Assembly: GCF_014230465.1 (NCBI RefSeq)
Contig: NZ_JAAXCY010000001.1
Span: 682,001 to 746,000, forward strand
Direction: 5' to 3'
Length of the DNA: 64,000 nt
Source of the DNA: Pseudomonas cremoris
Lineage (GTDB): Bacteria > Pseudomonadota > Gammaproteobacteria > Pseudomonadales > Pseudomonadaceae
A program made the position numbers and the translations under genes. A model generated the notes under the pieces. That model was not told where the DNA came from, ran no database searches, and worked only from the letters and a program-made list of their open reading frames with translations. Each line of letters starts with the position of its first letter. Position 1 is the stretch's first letter. Below, piece by piece: positions 1 through 9,300 of this stretch.

Positions 1-490
1 GCTGCCACTCCTGCAGCGTGTCATCCAACAGCAACGCCTTGCCGATCCCGGTGCGTGCCAACGGCATGCGATGGCCGACCCGCGAGCGCATTTCCGGGCC
101 GTTGCGACCGGGGTTCTTGTGCAGGTAAAGCACGTCGTCGTATTCGCGAATAGCCAGGTGGATGGTGTCGCCGGTCAGCGCCGACAGCTCGTCCAGATAC
201 GGTATCGCCAGGGTCACCAGCGGCAATTCTTCACGCGCCTGGAAGCCCAATTCGATCAACTTGGGCCCCAGCAGGTAACCGACCTGCGGCACCACGCGCA
301 GGTAGCGCTCTTCCACCAGGCAACTGGCCAGGCGATGGGTGGTGCTGCGGGTAGTGCCGATGCGCTTGGCGATCTCTTTCAGATCCCGCGCACCAGCCGC
401 CACCGCTTGCACCACGCCCAGGCCACGCAGCAGGGTTTGGGTGCCGGTGGGTGCGGCGTCTTTGGCGGGGAGTTGGGCGTTTTCCTGCAT
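1..490 (-). CDS. IclR family transcriptional regulator (3' end cut by window edge)
   Basis: The N-terminal 163 residues of an IclR-type repressor/activator are present. The winged helix-turn-helix (about residues 17-75, with RIGTTRSTTHRLASCL as the recognition region) is followed by the start of the effector-binding domain (GDTIHLAIREYDDVLYLHK). The rest lies outside the window. The gene is the last member of the arabinose transport operon and is separated from araH by a REP pair. By position it is probably the local regulator of that operon; this is inference. An in-frame ATG 36 bases upstream (position 526) is an alternative start, but MQENAQ at 490 fits the family better. Confidence 0.85.
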   Translation of the reverse strand, partial: MQENAQLPAKDAAPTGTQTLLRGLGVVQAVAAGARDLKEIAKRIGTTRSTTHRLASCLVEERYLRVVPQVGYLLGPKLIELGFQAREELPLVTLAIPYLDELSALTGDTIHLAIREYDDVLYLHKNPGRNGPEMRSRVGHRMPLARTGIGKALLLDDTLQEWQ

Positions 491-562
491 ATCGGGCCTA
501 TGTGGTGGTACGAAAACTGGCGGCATTATGGCAAATGCTGAACCTGAGCACAGTGGAGATCA

Positions 563-657
563 AAATGTGGGAGCGGGCTTGCTCGCGAAAGCGGAGTGTC
601 AGTCAGCACATCTGTTTCTGATACACCGCGTTCGCGAGCAAGCCCGCTCCCACATTT
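563..657. repeat. REP doublet (REPIN) between araH and the IclR gene
   Basis: Two inverted copies of the P. fluorescens-group REP palindrome (core GGAGCGGGCTTGCTCGCGA) flank a spacer of about 40 bases. Each copy ends in the same AATGTGGGAGC arm. It may act as a transcript stabiliser or attenuator in the operon. No RAYT transposase gene is present in the window. Confidence 0.9.
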
Positions 658-676
658 AGTCCTCACATGGCATGGC

Positions 677-1642
677 TTAGCGTTGTTTCAGGCGGTCGAT
701 GATCACCGCCAGCAGCAGGATGGAGCCGCGGATAACGTACTGATAGAACGTGTCGATGTTTTTGAGGTTCATCGCATTCTCGATGATCGCCAGAATCAAC
801 ACCCCGGCAATCACATGCCGGATCATGCCAATGCCACCACTCAACGACACCCCGCCCAACACGCATGCAGAGATCACCGTCAGCTCAAACCCCTGCCCGA
901 TCATCGGCTGGCCGGAGGTCATCCGCGACGCAAGGATCACCCCGGCCAACGCGCCCACCAAGCCATGCACGGCAAAGATGATGATCTTGGTGCGATCAAC
1001 GTTCACCCCCGCCAACAACGCCGCTTCCTGATTACCGCCGATGGCCATGGTGTTGCGACCGTAGGTGGTGTAGTTGAGCAGCCAGCCAAAAAACACAAAG
1101 CACAGCACCGTGATGATGATCGGCACCGGCACGCCCAGCAGTTGGCCGTTGCCGAACACGAAGAAGCTTTCGTCCATCACCCCCACCGCCTTGCCGTTGG
1201 AGAAGATGTAGGCCAGCCCGCGCACGATCTGCATCGTCGCCAACGTCGCGATCAACGCGTTGATGCGCAGCTTGGCGATGACGATTCCGTTGATCAGCCC
1301 CACCACCAGGCCCATGGCCAAGGCTGCCGACACGCCGAGTACCACGCTGTCAGTGTCGCGGATCACGATGCCCGCCACCACACCGGCGCAGGCAATCACC
1401 GAGCCAACCGACAGGTCGAAATGCCCGGATGCCAGGCAGAACAACATGGTGCACGCGGCGATGCCCACGGTGGAAATCGCCAGGCCCAGGCCGCGCATGT
1501 TCAGCGGGGAGAGGAAGTTGTCGATAAACAGCGCGCTAAGCACAAAGATGCTCAGCGCCGCGAGCAGCATCACCCAATCATCGAGGAACTTGCGCTGGTT
1601 GAAACCCGGCCAGAAGCCCTTTGCAGTTTTTACCTGTGACAT
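677..1642 (-). CDS. araH: L-arabinose-type ABC transporter permease AraH
   Basis: This is a 321-residue inner-membrane permease of the BPD_transp_2 (ribose/arabinose/galactose) family with about ten hydrophobic segments. The family signature near FDLSVGSVIACAGVVAG (about residue 75) and the loop GGNQEAALLAGVN are visible. It forms the channel for the sugar delivered by AraF, powered by AraG. The ATG at 1642 follows araG by 19 bases. An upstream in-frame start would add 22 residues overlapping araG and is less likely. The assignment to arabinose rather than another pentose or galactose rests on overall resemblance of the three subunits to AraFGH. Confidence 0.88.
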   Translation of the reverse strand: MSQVKTAKGFWPGFNQRKFLDDWVMLLAALSIFVLSALFIDNFLSPLNMRGLGLAISTVGIAACTMLFCLASGHFDLSVGSVIACAGVVAGIVIRDTDSVVLGVSAALAMGLVVGLINGIVIAKLRINALIATLATMQIVRGLAYIFSNGKAVGVMDESFFVFGNGQLLGVPVPIIITVLCFVFFGWLLNYTTYGRNTMAIGGNQEAALLAGVNVDRTKIIIFAVHGLVGALAGVILASRMTSGQPMIGQGFELTVISACVLGGVSLSGGIGMIRHVIAGVLILAIIENAMNLKNIDTFYQYVIRGSILLLAVIIDRLKQR

Positions 1643-1661
1643 GCCTACACCCTCGAATACT

Positions 1662-3161
1662 TCAAGCCCGCGAACGCGGGAGAGCCAGTTGCAACAGCCG
1701 TGCTTCATCCGCCTGGTCGCGGCTGAGTTCGCCAGTCAGGGCGCCTTCGCTCATCACCAGGATGCGGTCGCTGATGCCCATCACTTCCATCAGGTCGCTG
1801 GACACTACGATGACCGCGATGCCGCTGGCGGCCAGGTTGTGGATGATCTGGTAGATCTCCGACTTGGCGCCGATATCGATGCCGCGCGTGGGTTCGTCCA
1901 GCAGCAACACTTTCATCGGCATCGACAGCCAGCGGCCGAGAATGGCCTTCTGCTGGTTGCCGCCGGACAGGTACATGATTTTCTGCTCGGCGTTGGGCGT
2001 CTTGACCTTCATCGCTTTGATCTGTTGGTCAGCGTTGCCCTTTTCCCAGCCGTCGTGCAGCAGCCAACCGAAGGTGGAATGCGCGCCACGGGCACTGATA
2101 TTGATGTTCTCGGCCACGCTGGAGAGCGGGATGATGCCCTCCTTCTTGCGGTCCTCCGGGCATAGCAGCACGCCGGCGGCGATGGCGTCGCGGGGGGATT
2201 GCAAGTGCAGGGTTTCACCGCAGAGTTCCAGGCTGCCGGCGGTGCTGCGGACTAAACCGCTCAGCAACCGAAACAGCTCGGTGCGCCCCGCGCCCACCAA
2301 CCCGAACAGTCCGAGAATCTCGCCTTTGTGCACCTCAAGGCTGACCGCTTCACGCAGACCCGGCCCGAGCAAACCCTCGACCTTAAGCGCCACCTCACCC
2401 TGCTCACGCGGCCGGTAGTCGTAGATATCCTGGATGTCACGGCCGACCATGCAGGTCACCAGTTGGTCGTGGGTCAGTGCCGCCATGTCATCAAAGGTGC
2501 GCACATAACGACCGTCCTTGAACACCGTGACTGCGTTGCAGATGCGGAACACTTCCTCCATGCGGTGCGACACGTAGAGCACCACTTTGCCCTCGTCCCG
2601 CAGGCGCGTGATGATCGCCATCAAGCGGTCGATCTCCCGCGCTGACAGGCTGCTGGTGGGCTCGTCGAAAGCAATCACATGGGCGCCACGCGACAACGCC
2701 TTGGCGATTTCCACCAATTGGCGTTGGCCCAAGGACAGACGCCCGAGTTTTTCCTCTGGATCAATTTCATCGGCCAGGCCCTTGAGGCACGCCAGCGCCT
2801 GCTTGCGTAGCTGGCGCCGATCCACCACGCCAAATCGCGACGGCAAATGCCCCAGGAACAAGTTCTCGGCGACCGTCATTTCCGGCACCAGGTGCAGCTC
2901 TTGATGGATCACCGCCACGCCACTGGCGATGCTGTCGGCAGCGCTCTTGAAGGCCATGGTCTGCTCGCCGATCTGCAGCGAGCCGCTGCTGGGAATGTAG
3001 GCGCCGCCAAGGATTTTCAGCAACGTCGACTTGCCCGCGCCGTTCTCGCCCATCAACGCATGGACCTCGTGCGGCCGCGCTTCAAAGCTGATCTGCGCCA
3101 GGGCTTTCACCCCGGGAAATTCCTTGCCGATGCCGTTGAAGCGCAGGGCCGCGCCGGTCAT
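1662..3161 (-). CDS. araG: L-arabinose-type ABC transporter ATP-binding protein AraG
   Basis: A 499-residue duplicated ATPase of the sugar-ABC class. The first nucleotide-binding domain has Walker A GENGAGKST at residues 38-46 and signature LSLGQRQ. The second has the degenerate P-loop GLVGAGRTE typical of this family, signature LSGGNQQ and Walker B VLLLDEPTRGID. It energises import through AraH. The ATG at 3161 overlaps the araF stop as ATGA, which is why this start was chosen over the in-frame ATG at 3167. It is cytoplasmic and membrane-associated. Confidence 0.9.
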   Translation of the reverse strand: MTGAALRFNGIGKEFPGVKALAQISFEARPHEVHALMGENGAGKSTLLKILGGAYIPSSGSLQIGEQTMAFKSAADSIASGVAVIHQELHLVPEMTVAENLFLGHLPSRFGVVDRRQLRKQALACLKGLADEIDPEEKLGRLSLGQRQLVEIAKALSRGAHVIAFDEPTSSLSAREIDRLMAIITRLRDEGKVVLYVSHRMEEVFRICNAVTVFKDGRYVRTFDDMAALTHDQLVTCMVGRDIQDIYDYRPREQGEVALKVEGLLGPGLREAVSLEVHKGEILGLFGLVGAGRTELFRLLSGLVRSTAGSLELCGETLHLQSPRDAIAAGVLLCPEDRKKEGIIPLSSVAENINISARGAHSTFGWLLHDGWEKGNADQQIKAMKVKTPNAEQKIMYLSGGNQQKAILGRWLSMPMKVLLLDEPTRGIDIGAKSEIYQIIHNLAASGIAVIVVSSDLMEVMGISDRILVMSEGALTGELSRDQADEARLLQLALPRSRA

Positions 3162-4138
3162 TTCCACAGCCCGATTTTGCTCAACTCTTCCTTGAAGTTG
3201 GCGCGGGTGATCAGGGTCACGTTATCCAGCGCAGTGAACTTGGCAGGCTCGGTGCCTTTGGTGACCCACTCGAACATCGCGCTGGCGGTCTTGTAGCCTG
3301 ACGCGTCAGGGCTGAGCAGCATGGAGCCGTAGAAACCGGTGTCGGACTTCTTCAGTTCTTCGATGGCATCAGTGCCGTTGATGCCCACGCCGATCACGTT
3401 GGCCGCCTTGAAGCCGGCGCTTTCGGTGGCGCGTACGCCGCCCAGCACGGTGCTGTCATTCATGCCGCCGATGAGCAGGTTTTTCGCCGCACGGGGCAGT
3501 TTGACCAACGCCGAGTTGGTGGCGTCCATGCTGCCGGGCACGTCGAGGGTTTTCTGCGCGCTGAACAGGATGTGGTCGGCGGGCAAGCCAGCCGCCTTGA
3601 GGCCTTCGACTGAACCGTCGGTGCGTTTCTTGCCGGTTTCCAGCTCGTCGAAGGTGTTGATCACGGCGTAGGTTTCATTCCAGTCCCAACCGCGTTTTTT
3701 CGCCTCGGCGGCCATGGCTTCGCCTTGTTTCTGGCCGATCTTGTAGGCGTCCAGGCCCACGTAAGGCACATCTTCCATGGGCTTGCCCTTGGCGTCGACG
3801 AAGCGGTCGTCCACCGCCAGCACTTTCAGGTTGTTGAGCTTGGCCTTGGCCATGATGGCCGGGCCCAGGGACACGTCCGGCGGGCAAATGACGAAGCCCT
3901 TGGCGCCGTTGGCGGCCAGGGTGTCGATGGCTGAAAGGGTTTTCTCGCCATCGGGCACGGCGATCTTGATTACGGTGAACCCCTGATCTTTGCCGGCTTT
4001 TTCGGCGAAGGCCCATTCGGTCTGGAACCAGGGTTCTTCGGCCTGCTTGACCAGGAAACCGATCTTCACTTCTTCGGCAGATACCACGCCGCTAAAGGCG
4101 AGCGCGAGCGCCAGCGCCCCTACAGTTTTCTTGAACAT
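3158..4138 (-). CDS. araF: L-arabinose-type periplasmic binding protein AraF
   Basis: A 326-residue periplasmic sugar-binding protein. A signal peptide (residues 1-21, MFKKTVGALALALAFSGVVSA) precedes a type I periplasmic binding fold beginning KIGFLVKQAEEPWFQTEW. Blocks seen in AraF proteins are present, including GLDAYKIGQKQGEAM, INTFDELETGKKRTDG and GGMNDSTVLGGVRA. It captures the sugar and delivers it to AraG-AraH. It lies 30 bases after the SDR gene and overlaps araG by four bases, so it is in the same operon. Confidence 0.92.
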   Translation of the reverse strand: MFKKTVGALALALAFSGVVSAEEVKIGFLVKQAEEPWFQTEWAFAEKAGKDQGFTVIKIAVPDGEKTLSAIDTLAANGAKGFVICPPDVSLGPAIMAKAKLNNLKVLAVDDRFVDAKGKPMEDVPYVGLDAYKIGQKQGEAMAAEAKKRGWDWNETYAVINTFDELETGKKRTDGSVEGLKAAGLPADHILFSAQKTLDVPGSMDATNSALVKLPRAAKNLLIGGMNDSTVLGGVRATESAGFKAANVIGVGINGTDAIEELKKSDTGFYGSMLLSPDASGYKTASAMFEWVTKGTEPAKFTALDNVTLITRANFKEELSKIGLWK

Positions 4139-4168
4139 GAACCACCTCTTCTTGTTATTGGAAAAGTG

Positions 4169-4990
4169 TTAGTCGTGGTACATCACAGAACGCCCGCCAT
4201 CGATCATCAGGCAGGTGGCATTGATAAAGGGCGCCTCGTCGGTGGCCAGGAACAGCGCGGTCATCGCCACTTCCACGGGCTGGCCGATGCGCTTGGGCGG
4301 GTGCAGGTCAAATGCACGCTGGCGCTCGGCATGCGGGTCGGGAAACCCGTTCCAGTAATCGACGTTGAGCTGGGTTTCGATATAGCCCGGCGCAATGGCA
4401 TTCACGCGGATGCCCTTGGGTGCGTATTCGATGCCGAGGGCGCGGGTGAGACCGAGCAGGCCGTGCTTGGCGACAGGGTAAGGAAAGCAGCCAGGAATGA
4501 TGTGGCTGGAATGGGTGGAGGCAATATTGATGATGTTGCCGATGCCCTGCTCGATCATGTGCGGCAACACCGTGCGGCAGCCGAACCAGGCGCCGTCGAG
4601 GTCGATGGCGAAGCAACGGCGCCAGTCTTCGTCGGTCATTTCCAGAGGGTCGCGGAATACGTTGACCCCGGCGCAGTTGACCAGCACATCCACACGGCCG
4701 AAGCGTTCGATGGCCAGGTTGACCAGCGACTGCCATTGATCCTTGGAGGTGATATCCACGGCTTGCGCATGGACCTCGGCGCCGCGTTCGCGCCAGTGGG
4801 CGGCAACGTTCTCGACCTTTTCGCCCTGGATATCGGCAATGATCAACCGCGCCTGCTGGGCCTGGAAACACGCGACGATCGCCTCGCCGATGCCTTGGGC
4901 GGCGCCGGTGATGATCACCACTTTGCCTTTGAGCCGCTCGCCATAGGTAGGCTCGGGCACGGCGGGGAGTGACAACGGTTGTGCCTGCAT
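4169..4990 (-). CDS. SDR family dehydrogenase, probable aldose 1-dehydrogenase
   Basis: A 273-residue short-chain dehydrogenase. The dinucleotide-binding motif TGAAQGIGEA is near residue 30, NCAG near 110, the catalytic Ser region is NIASTHSSH, and the YxxxK motif is YPVAK. It is first in the operon with araFGH. In pseudomonads pentose uptake is commonly paired with an SDR that oxidises L-arabinose or D-galactose to the lactone in the non-phosphorylative pathway, so L-arabinose or galactose 1-dehydrogenase is the likely role. The downstream pathway enzymes are not in the window. A good ribosome site (AGGTGAAG) precedes the ATG at 4990. Confidence 0.8.
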   Translation of the reverse strand: MQAQPLSLPAVPEPTYGERLKGKVVIITGAAQGIGEAIVACFQAQQARLIIADIQGEKVENVAAHWRERGAEVHAQAVDITSKDQWQSLVNLAIERFGRVDVLVNCAGVNVFRDPLEMTDEDWRRCFAIDLDGAWFGCRTVLPHMIEQGIGNIINIASTHSSHIIPGCFPYPVAKHGLLGLTRALGIEYAPKGIRVNAIAPGYIETQLNVDYWNGFPDPHAERQRAFDLHPPKRIGQPVEVAMTALFLATDEAPFINATCLMIDGGRSVMYHD

Positions 4991-5103
4991 CGCTTCACCT
5001 GTTTTATTTTTGGTAGTGAGTGCTGATGCAGGGGACTATAAACCTATCTTTTGAAATATCTCAATATATAAATTTGCATCCCATATGTTGAACGAAACAC
5101 AAA
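4991..5103 (-). promoter_or_regulatory. AT-rich upstream region of the arabinose operon
   Basis: This region upstream of the SDR start is much more AT-rich than its surroundings (runs such as AAATATCTCAATATATAAATT around 5057-5077) and is bounded upstream by a REP pair. It must hold the operon promoter and probably the IclR operator. I could not assign a -35/-10 pair or operator with confidence. Confidence 0.4.
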
Positions 5104-5200
5104 AAAATGTTGGAGCGGGCTTGCTCGCGAATGCGGTCTGTCAGTCGCCCTATCAGTCGATTGACACACCGCATTCGCGAGCACGCCCGCTCCCACATTT
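5104..5200. repeat. REP doublet upstream of the arabinose operon
   Basis: Two inverted REP copies with slight divergence (TTGGAGCGGG on the left arm, GCACGCCCGC on the right) separated by about 40 bases. It sits between the GNAT gene 3' end and the arabinose operon promoter. Confidence 0.88.
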
Positions 5201-5227
5201 GAACTCAGTGTTTTCTAAAACCCAATC

Positions 5228-5707
5228 TCAGCCCAAGGCAAAGTCGCGCAGCGCGTCGCCTTCCATGCGGTAGCGCACCCACTCTTCCTGGGGTTGGGCA
5301 CCGATGGATTTGTAGAAGGCAATCGCCGGTTCGTTCCAGTCCAGCACGCTCCACTCGAAACGCCCGCAGCCGTTGTCGAAGGCGATCTTGGCCAGGTGGC
5401 GCAGCAACTTCTTGCCCGCCCCGCCACCGCGTTGTTCCGGGTTGATGTACAGATCTTCGAGGTACAGGCAGTTGCTGCCCAGCCAGGTGGAATAGCTGAA
5501 AAAGAACACCGCAAAACCAATCGGCAAGCCATCGCGCAGGCAGATCAGGCCGTGGGCGGTAGCGCCTTCGCTGAATAGGCTGCGTTCGATGTCCACCACG
5601 CTGGCGATCACTTCATGCCGGGCTTTCTCGTACTCGGCAAGCTCGGTGATAAACGTCAGGATTTGCGCAGCATCGCTGGGCACGGCGGGGCGAATCTCGA
5701 TGGTCAT
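5228..5707 (-). CDS. GNAT family N-acetyltransferase (SSAT-like)
   Basis: A 159-residue GCN5-type acetyltransferase. The conserved core is visible: strand LYLEDLYINPEQRG, the acetyl-CoA loop RGGGAGKKLL (about residues 92-101) and the C-terminal WNEPAIAFYKSIGA. The spacing and ELAEYEKARHEV near residue 25 resemble the diamine/thialysine acetyltransferase (SSAT-like) subgroup, so a small amine substrate is plausible but unproven. The ATG is at 5707 and the gene stands alone. Confidence 0.85.
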   Translation of the reverse strand: MTIEIRPAVPSDAAQILTFITELAEYEKARHEVIASVVDIERSLFSEGATAHGLICLRDGLPIGFAVFFFSYSTWLGSNCLYLEDLYINPEQRGGGAGKKLLRHLAKIAFDNGCGRFEWSVLDWNEPAIAFYKSIGAQPQEEWVRYRMEGDALRDFALG

Positions 5708-5772
5708 GGGCGAGCCTTGGCAATTTCAAAGCACACATACTAAGGGGCTTTCATGACTGATTGCAGCGCAAT

Positions 5773-6333
5773 TTATACCGGCAGTGCCAACACCCCGAGC
5801 AGCCCTGCCGGTAAGTCCAGTTCAACAATGCGATACGGTCGTTGTGCCTCGCGTGACCACTCGCCCAGCGTTAGCCCGGCACACTTGAGCCGCGCTTCGC
5901 GCTCGCACCAGGCGCGGGTGAACAAACGGGCACGCTGCAACTGGTCCACGGCGCACAAGCGCGCCAACACCTGGGGGCCCAAATAGTCGCCCGCTACGCC
6001 GTGCCAGTCGAAAGTGTCCAGCACGGTCATTACATCGATGCCCACCGCGCCGTGCAGATGCACCGCTGCCACCGAGAACTCGCCGTCGTGACTGATGGAA
6101 AGCCCGGCATGCTCGTGCCCCGGCACACCGATGCGGGGTGCCTGGCCAGGCTCCGTAGCGAAGGTAATGCAACTCAGGGGCACATCGAGTGCTTGCGCCA
6201 ACGCCTCGCTCAACGCCTGCCGCACGCGCATACGAGCCGTGTCGCGGTTGAGGCCCGGCACATGCCGCACGCCTATCAGCAACACACCGTTCTGCCAGCG
6301 AGGGGTAGTTTCTGGCCACATGAACACCTGCAT
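5773..6333 (-). CDS. 4'-phosphopantetheinyl transferase family protein paired with the NRPS-like gene
   Basis: A 186-residue Sfp/AcpT-like enzyme expected to transfer phosphopantetheine from CoA to a carrier-protein serine. Seen in sequence: LSISHDGEFSVAAV, the magnesium-binding motif GIDV, and WCEREARLKC, which corresponds to the family W-x-x-K-E-A motif with Arg replacing the first Lys. The chosen ATG at 6333 is 5 bases after the NRPS-like stop codon. A longer start at 6396 would overlap that gene by 58 bases. The tight coupling suggests it activates the carrier domain of the upstream synthetase. A second, unrelated-subclass PPTase lies at 44629-45345. Confidence 0.8.
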   Translation of the reverse strand: MQVFMWPETTPRWQNGVLLIGVRHVPGLNRDTARMRVRQALSEALAQALDVPLSCITFATEPGQAPRIGVPGHEHAGLSISHDGEFSVAAVHLHGAVGIDVMTVLDTFDWHGVAGDYLGPQVLARLCAVDQLQRARLFTRAWCEREARLKCAGLTLGEWSREAQRPYRIVELDLPAGLLGVLALPV

Positions 6334-6338
6334 CGGCG

Positions 6339-9300
6339 TCAGCCCCGCGCCGGCGCGGCCGGGCAACCGAGCCAACTGCTGGAGGCCGGAATACACTCGC
6401 CTTTCATCACCAACGTCAGCGGGCCAAGCCGCGCGCCGTCGCCGACTTCGGCGCTGTACAGCACGGCACTGCGCGGGCCCATGTAGACGCGCTCGCCGAT
6501 CAGAACCTGGTCGATTTTCATCACGCGGTCTTCAAATAGATGCGTCTGAGGGCAGGCGCCCGCGTTCAATTCGCTGTGGTCGCCGATGGTCACGCAGTCG
6601 AATTCGGTGATGTCGGTGGTGTCCATGTACACGCCCCGGCCGATCTTGCAGCCCAGTCCCCGGAACGCCAACGGCAACCACGGTGTGCCGCGCAGGTAAC
6701 TCATGAAATTGGGCGCAGCCATGCCTTCGTACAGGCTGGTGATGCCCTCGGACAACCACACAAACGGCGTCCACATCGCTTCGGAGCGTTTGCGGTAGCG
6801 CCCAATCGCCAGCCATTTCAACGCCGCCACCAACAGATAGTTACCCAGGCTGTAGGCCAGGCCGATCAGCGCCAGGTAACCCAACACGGCGCCCCAACGC
6901 TGCGCTTCGGCGACGGGCATCAGGTCCATCATTACCGTGTAGCCCACGGCGATCACCGTCGCATGGGGCACCACGATCCTCACGCCTTCGATCGCACCCC
7001 GGGCCAGGCGGCGCCAGGGTGACGGACGGAACGTCAGGTTGTCCGGGTAGCCACTGACCTGTTCACGCGCTGGCAGGTTGATCGGCGGCGAACCCAACCA
7101 AGTGTCGCCACTGGCGATCTCGGCGTTGGCTGGCGCACGGGAGTGCACGCCGATCAACACGTTCTCGGGCAACGTGGTGCCATCGGGGATATAGCTGCCG
7201 TTGCCGACAAAACTGCGATGGGACACCACGGTAGGCTGAATGCACATCCAGCCGCCGTCGACCTGTTCGTCGCCGAGCATCACCGCATCGGCGATAAACG
7301 TTTCATCGCCCAGGGTGAGCATGTCGGGAATCACGCCCTGGGCCGTGGAAATTTCCGCATCACGCCCCACCCGCGCGCCCAGCAAGCGATACCACAGCGG
7401 CGCATACACCGTGGCATACAGCCCCGACAGCACATTGAGGCTGGCTTCCTGGATATGGCTCACCAGCCATTTACTGCAATACACCCGGCTGTGTACCGGA
7501 TAACTGCCAGGTTTCAGGCGCGGCAACACGGCCCAGCGCAGCGCCGCCGAAACCAGCATCACCACCACGATCAATACCGCCGCTGCCGGCAGGGCCAAGG
7601 CGAAATAGCGCAGCAGTTGCATGCTCACGTGCTGTTCTTGCAGCCACGGCAGGATGTGGTGCTCATCGAACCAGTCGATCAGGAAAAACGTCGGGAATAC
7701 CGGGATGAAAAACAGCGTGGCGATTAGCAGGATGCCAACCCCATAAAACAGGTTTTCCAACGCCAATTGCAAACGTCCGACCACCGGCCGCGCAGGCAAG
7801 CTGGCCGGGTCGAAAGCGCCGATATCGACCGCAGGAGAACCGCTCCAGATGCGTTCGGCCGGCACGCTGCAACCCTGTGCCAACGCGGACTGGCCTTGCA
7901 AATGGCCGCTGCGACCGACGACCGTATCACCTTCCAGAATCGTGTAGGAACCGAGGCACGCGTTGTCGTCGATCACCACCCGACCGAGGTACAACTGGCC
8001 GCGCTCGACCCGGGCATTTTCCAGGCTGACGCCGTTGCCAATGCTGACCTCATCGCCGATCTGCAACAGGTCCGGCACTCGCACACCCAACGAGCCGATG
8101 TTGACCTCACGCCCCACCTTGGCGCCAAGCGCGCGCAGCCACAGGCCGTACAGCGACGAACCACTCAACAGGTAGACCGGCGCCGACTCGACCATTCGCG
8201 ACGCGGCCCACCAGCGGAAATAGGTCATGCCCCACAACGGATAGACGCCAGCTTTCAACCGCCCGGCGATCAACCATTTGCCGGCAATGGCCAATACGAA
8301 CTGCAACACCGTCGCCAGTAAAAACACGCCAATCGACGCTGCAGTTGCGGTGACCACGGAATCACCAGGGCTGCCGGTGAGGTAGTGATAGGTAAAGAAC
8401 GGCGCCAACCATTGGCTCATGCGCAGGCACACCATTGCCGGCATCACCGCCGCCTGCGCCACCCCACAGCGCCAGCGGGCCAGTGCTGACGGCGGTGTCC
8501 AGGCCGCCTGTTGCACAGTCGGTTGCGGCGTCGCTTGCAGGACCTGCGCAATAGCACCTACCCGCCGCTGCTGATAAATATCGCGCACGGTGATGTGGGC
8601 GAAACGCTCATCGGCACGCAGGGCCGACGCCAGCCGTGCCGCGAAGAATGAGTGACCGCCCAGGTCGACGAAGAAGTCGGCATCGCGACGAATCGGCTGG
8701 CCGGGGAAGAGTGTTTCCAGGGCGGCGAACAGTGTACTTTCCGCAGGGTTTTCCGGGGTGTCGGACTCCAGGTTCGCGCCGTGGGTGTCCATGGCCAACG
8801 GCCGCGCCTTGAGGGCTTTGCGGTCGATCTTGCCGGAGGTCAGGCGCGGCATGCTGTCGAGCAGTTCAAAGCGACCCGGCACCATGTACGCCGGCAATCG
8901 CGCCTGCAATGCCTTGCGCAACCGTGCGGGCAAGTCGTCGACGGGCAGGCCGCCCTCGGGCACCAGATAGGCGATCAATTGATCGATGCCACCGTCATTG
9001 CGCAGCAGCACCGCAACCGTGCCCACCCCTGGTTGTTGGGCGAGCAAGGCTTCGATTTCGCCCAGTTCAACCCGAAAACCACGGATCTTCACCTGGTCAT
9101 CGGCGCGCCCGAGGCACACCACTTGCCCGTCGGCATCAATGCGCGCCAAGTCACCGGTGCGATACAGGCGCTCATCGTAGTAGCCGGTAGACCAGGGATT
9201 TTCGAGGAATTTTTCGCGGGTCAGGTCAGGCCTTCCCAAATACCCGTCGGCCAAGCCGGGACCGATGATGCACAGCTCGCCGGTCTGCCCGCGCGCCAGC

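Noticed and set aside
563..657. Repeated palindromes as a possible CRISPR array
   Set aside because: They are dispersed inverted pairs, not regularly spaced direct repeats, and match the REP family of the P. fluorescens group.
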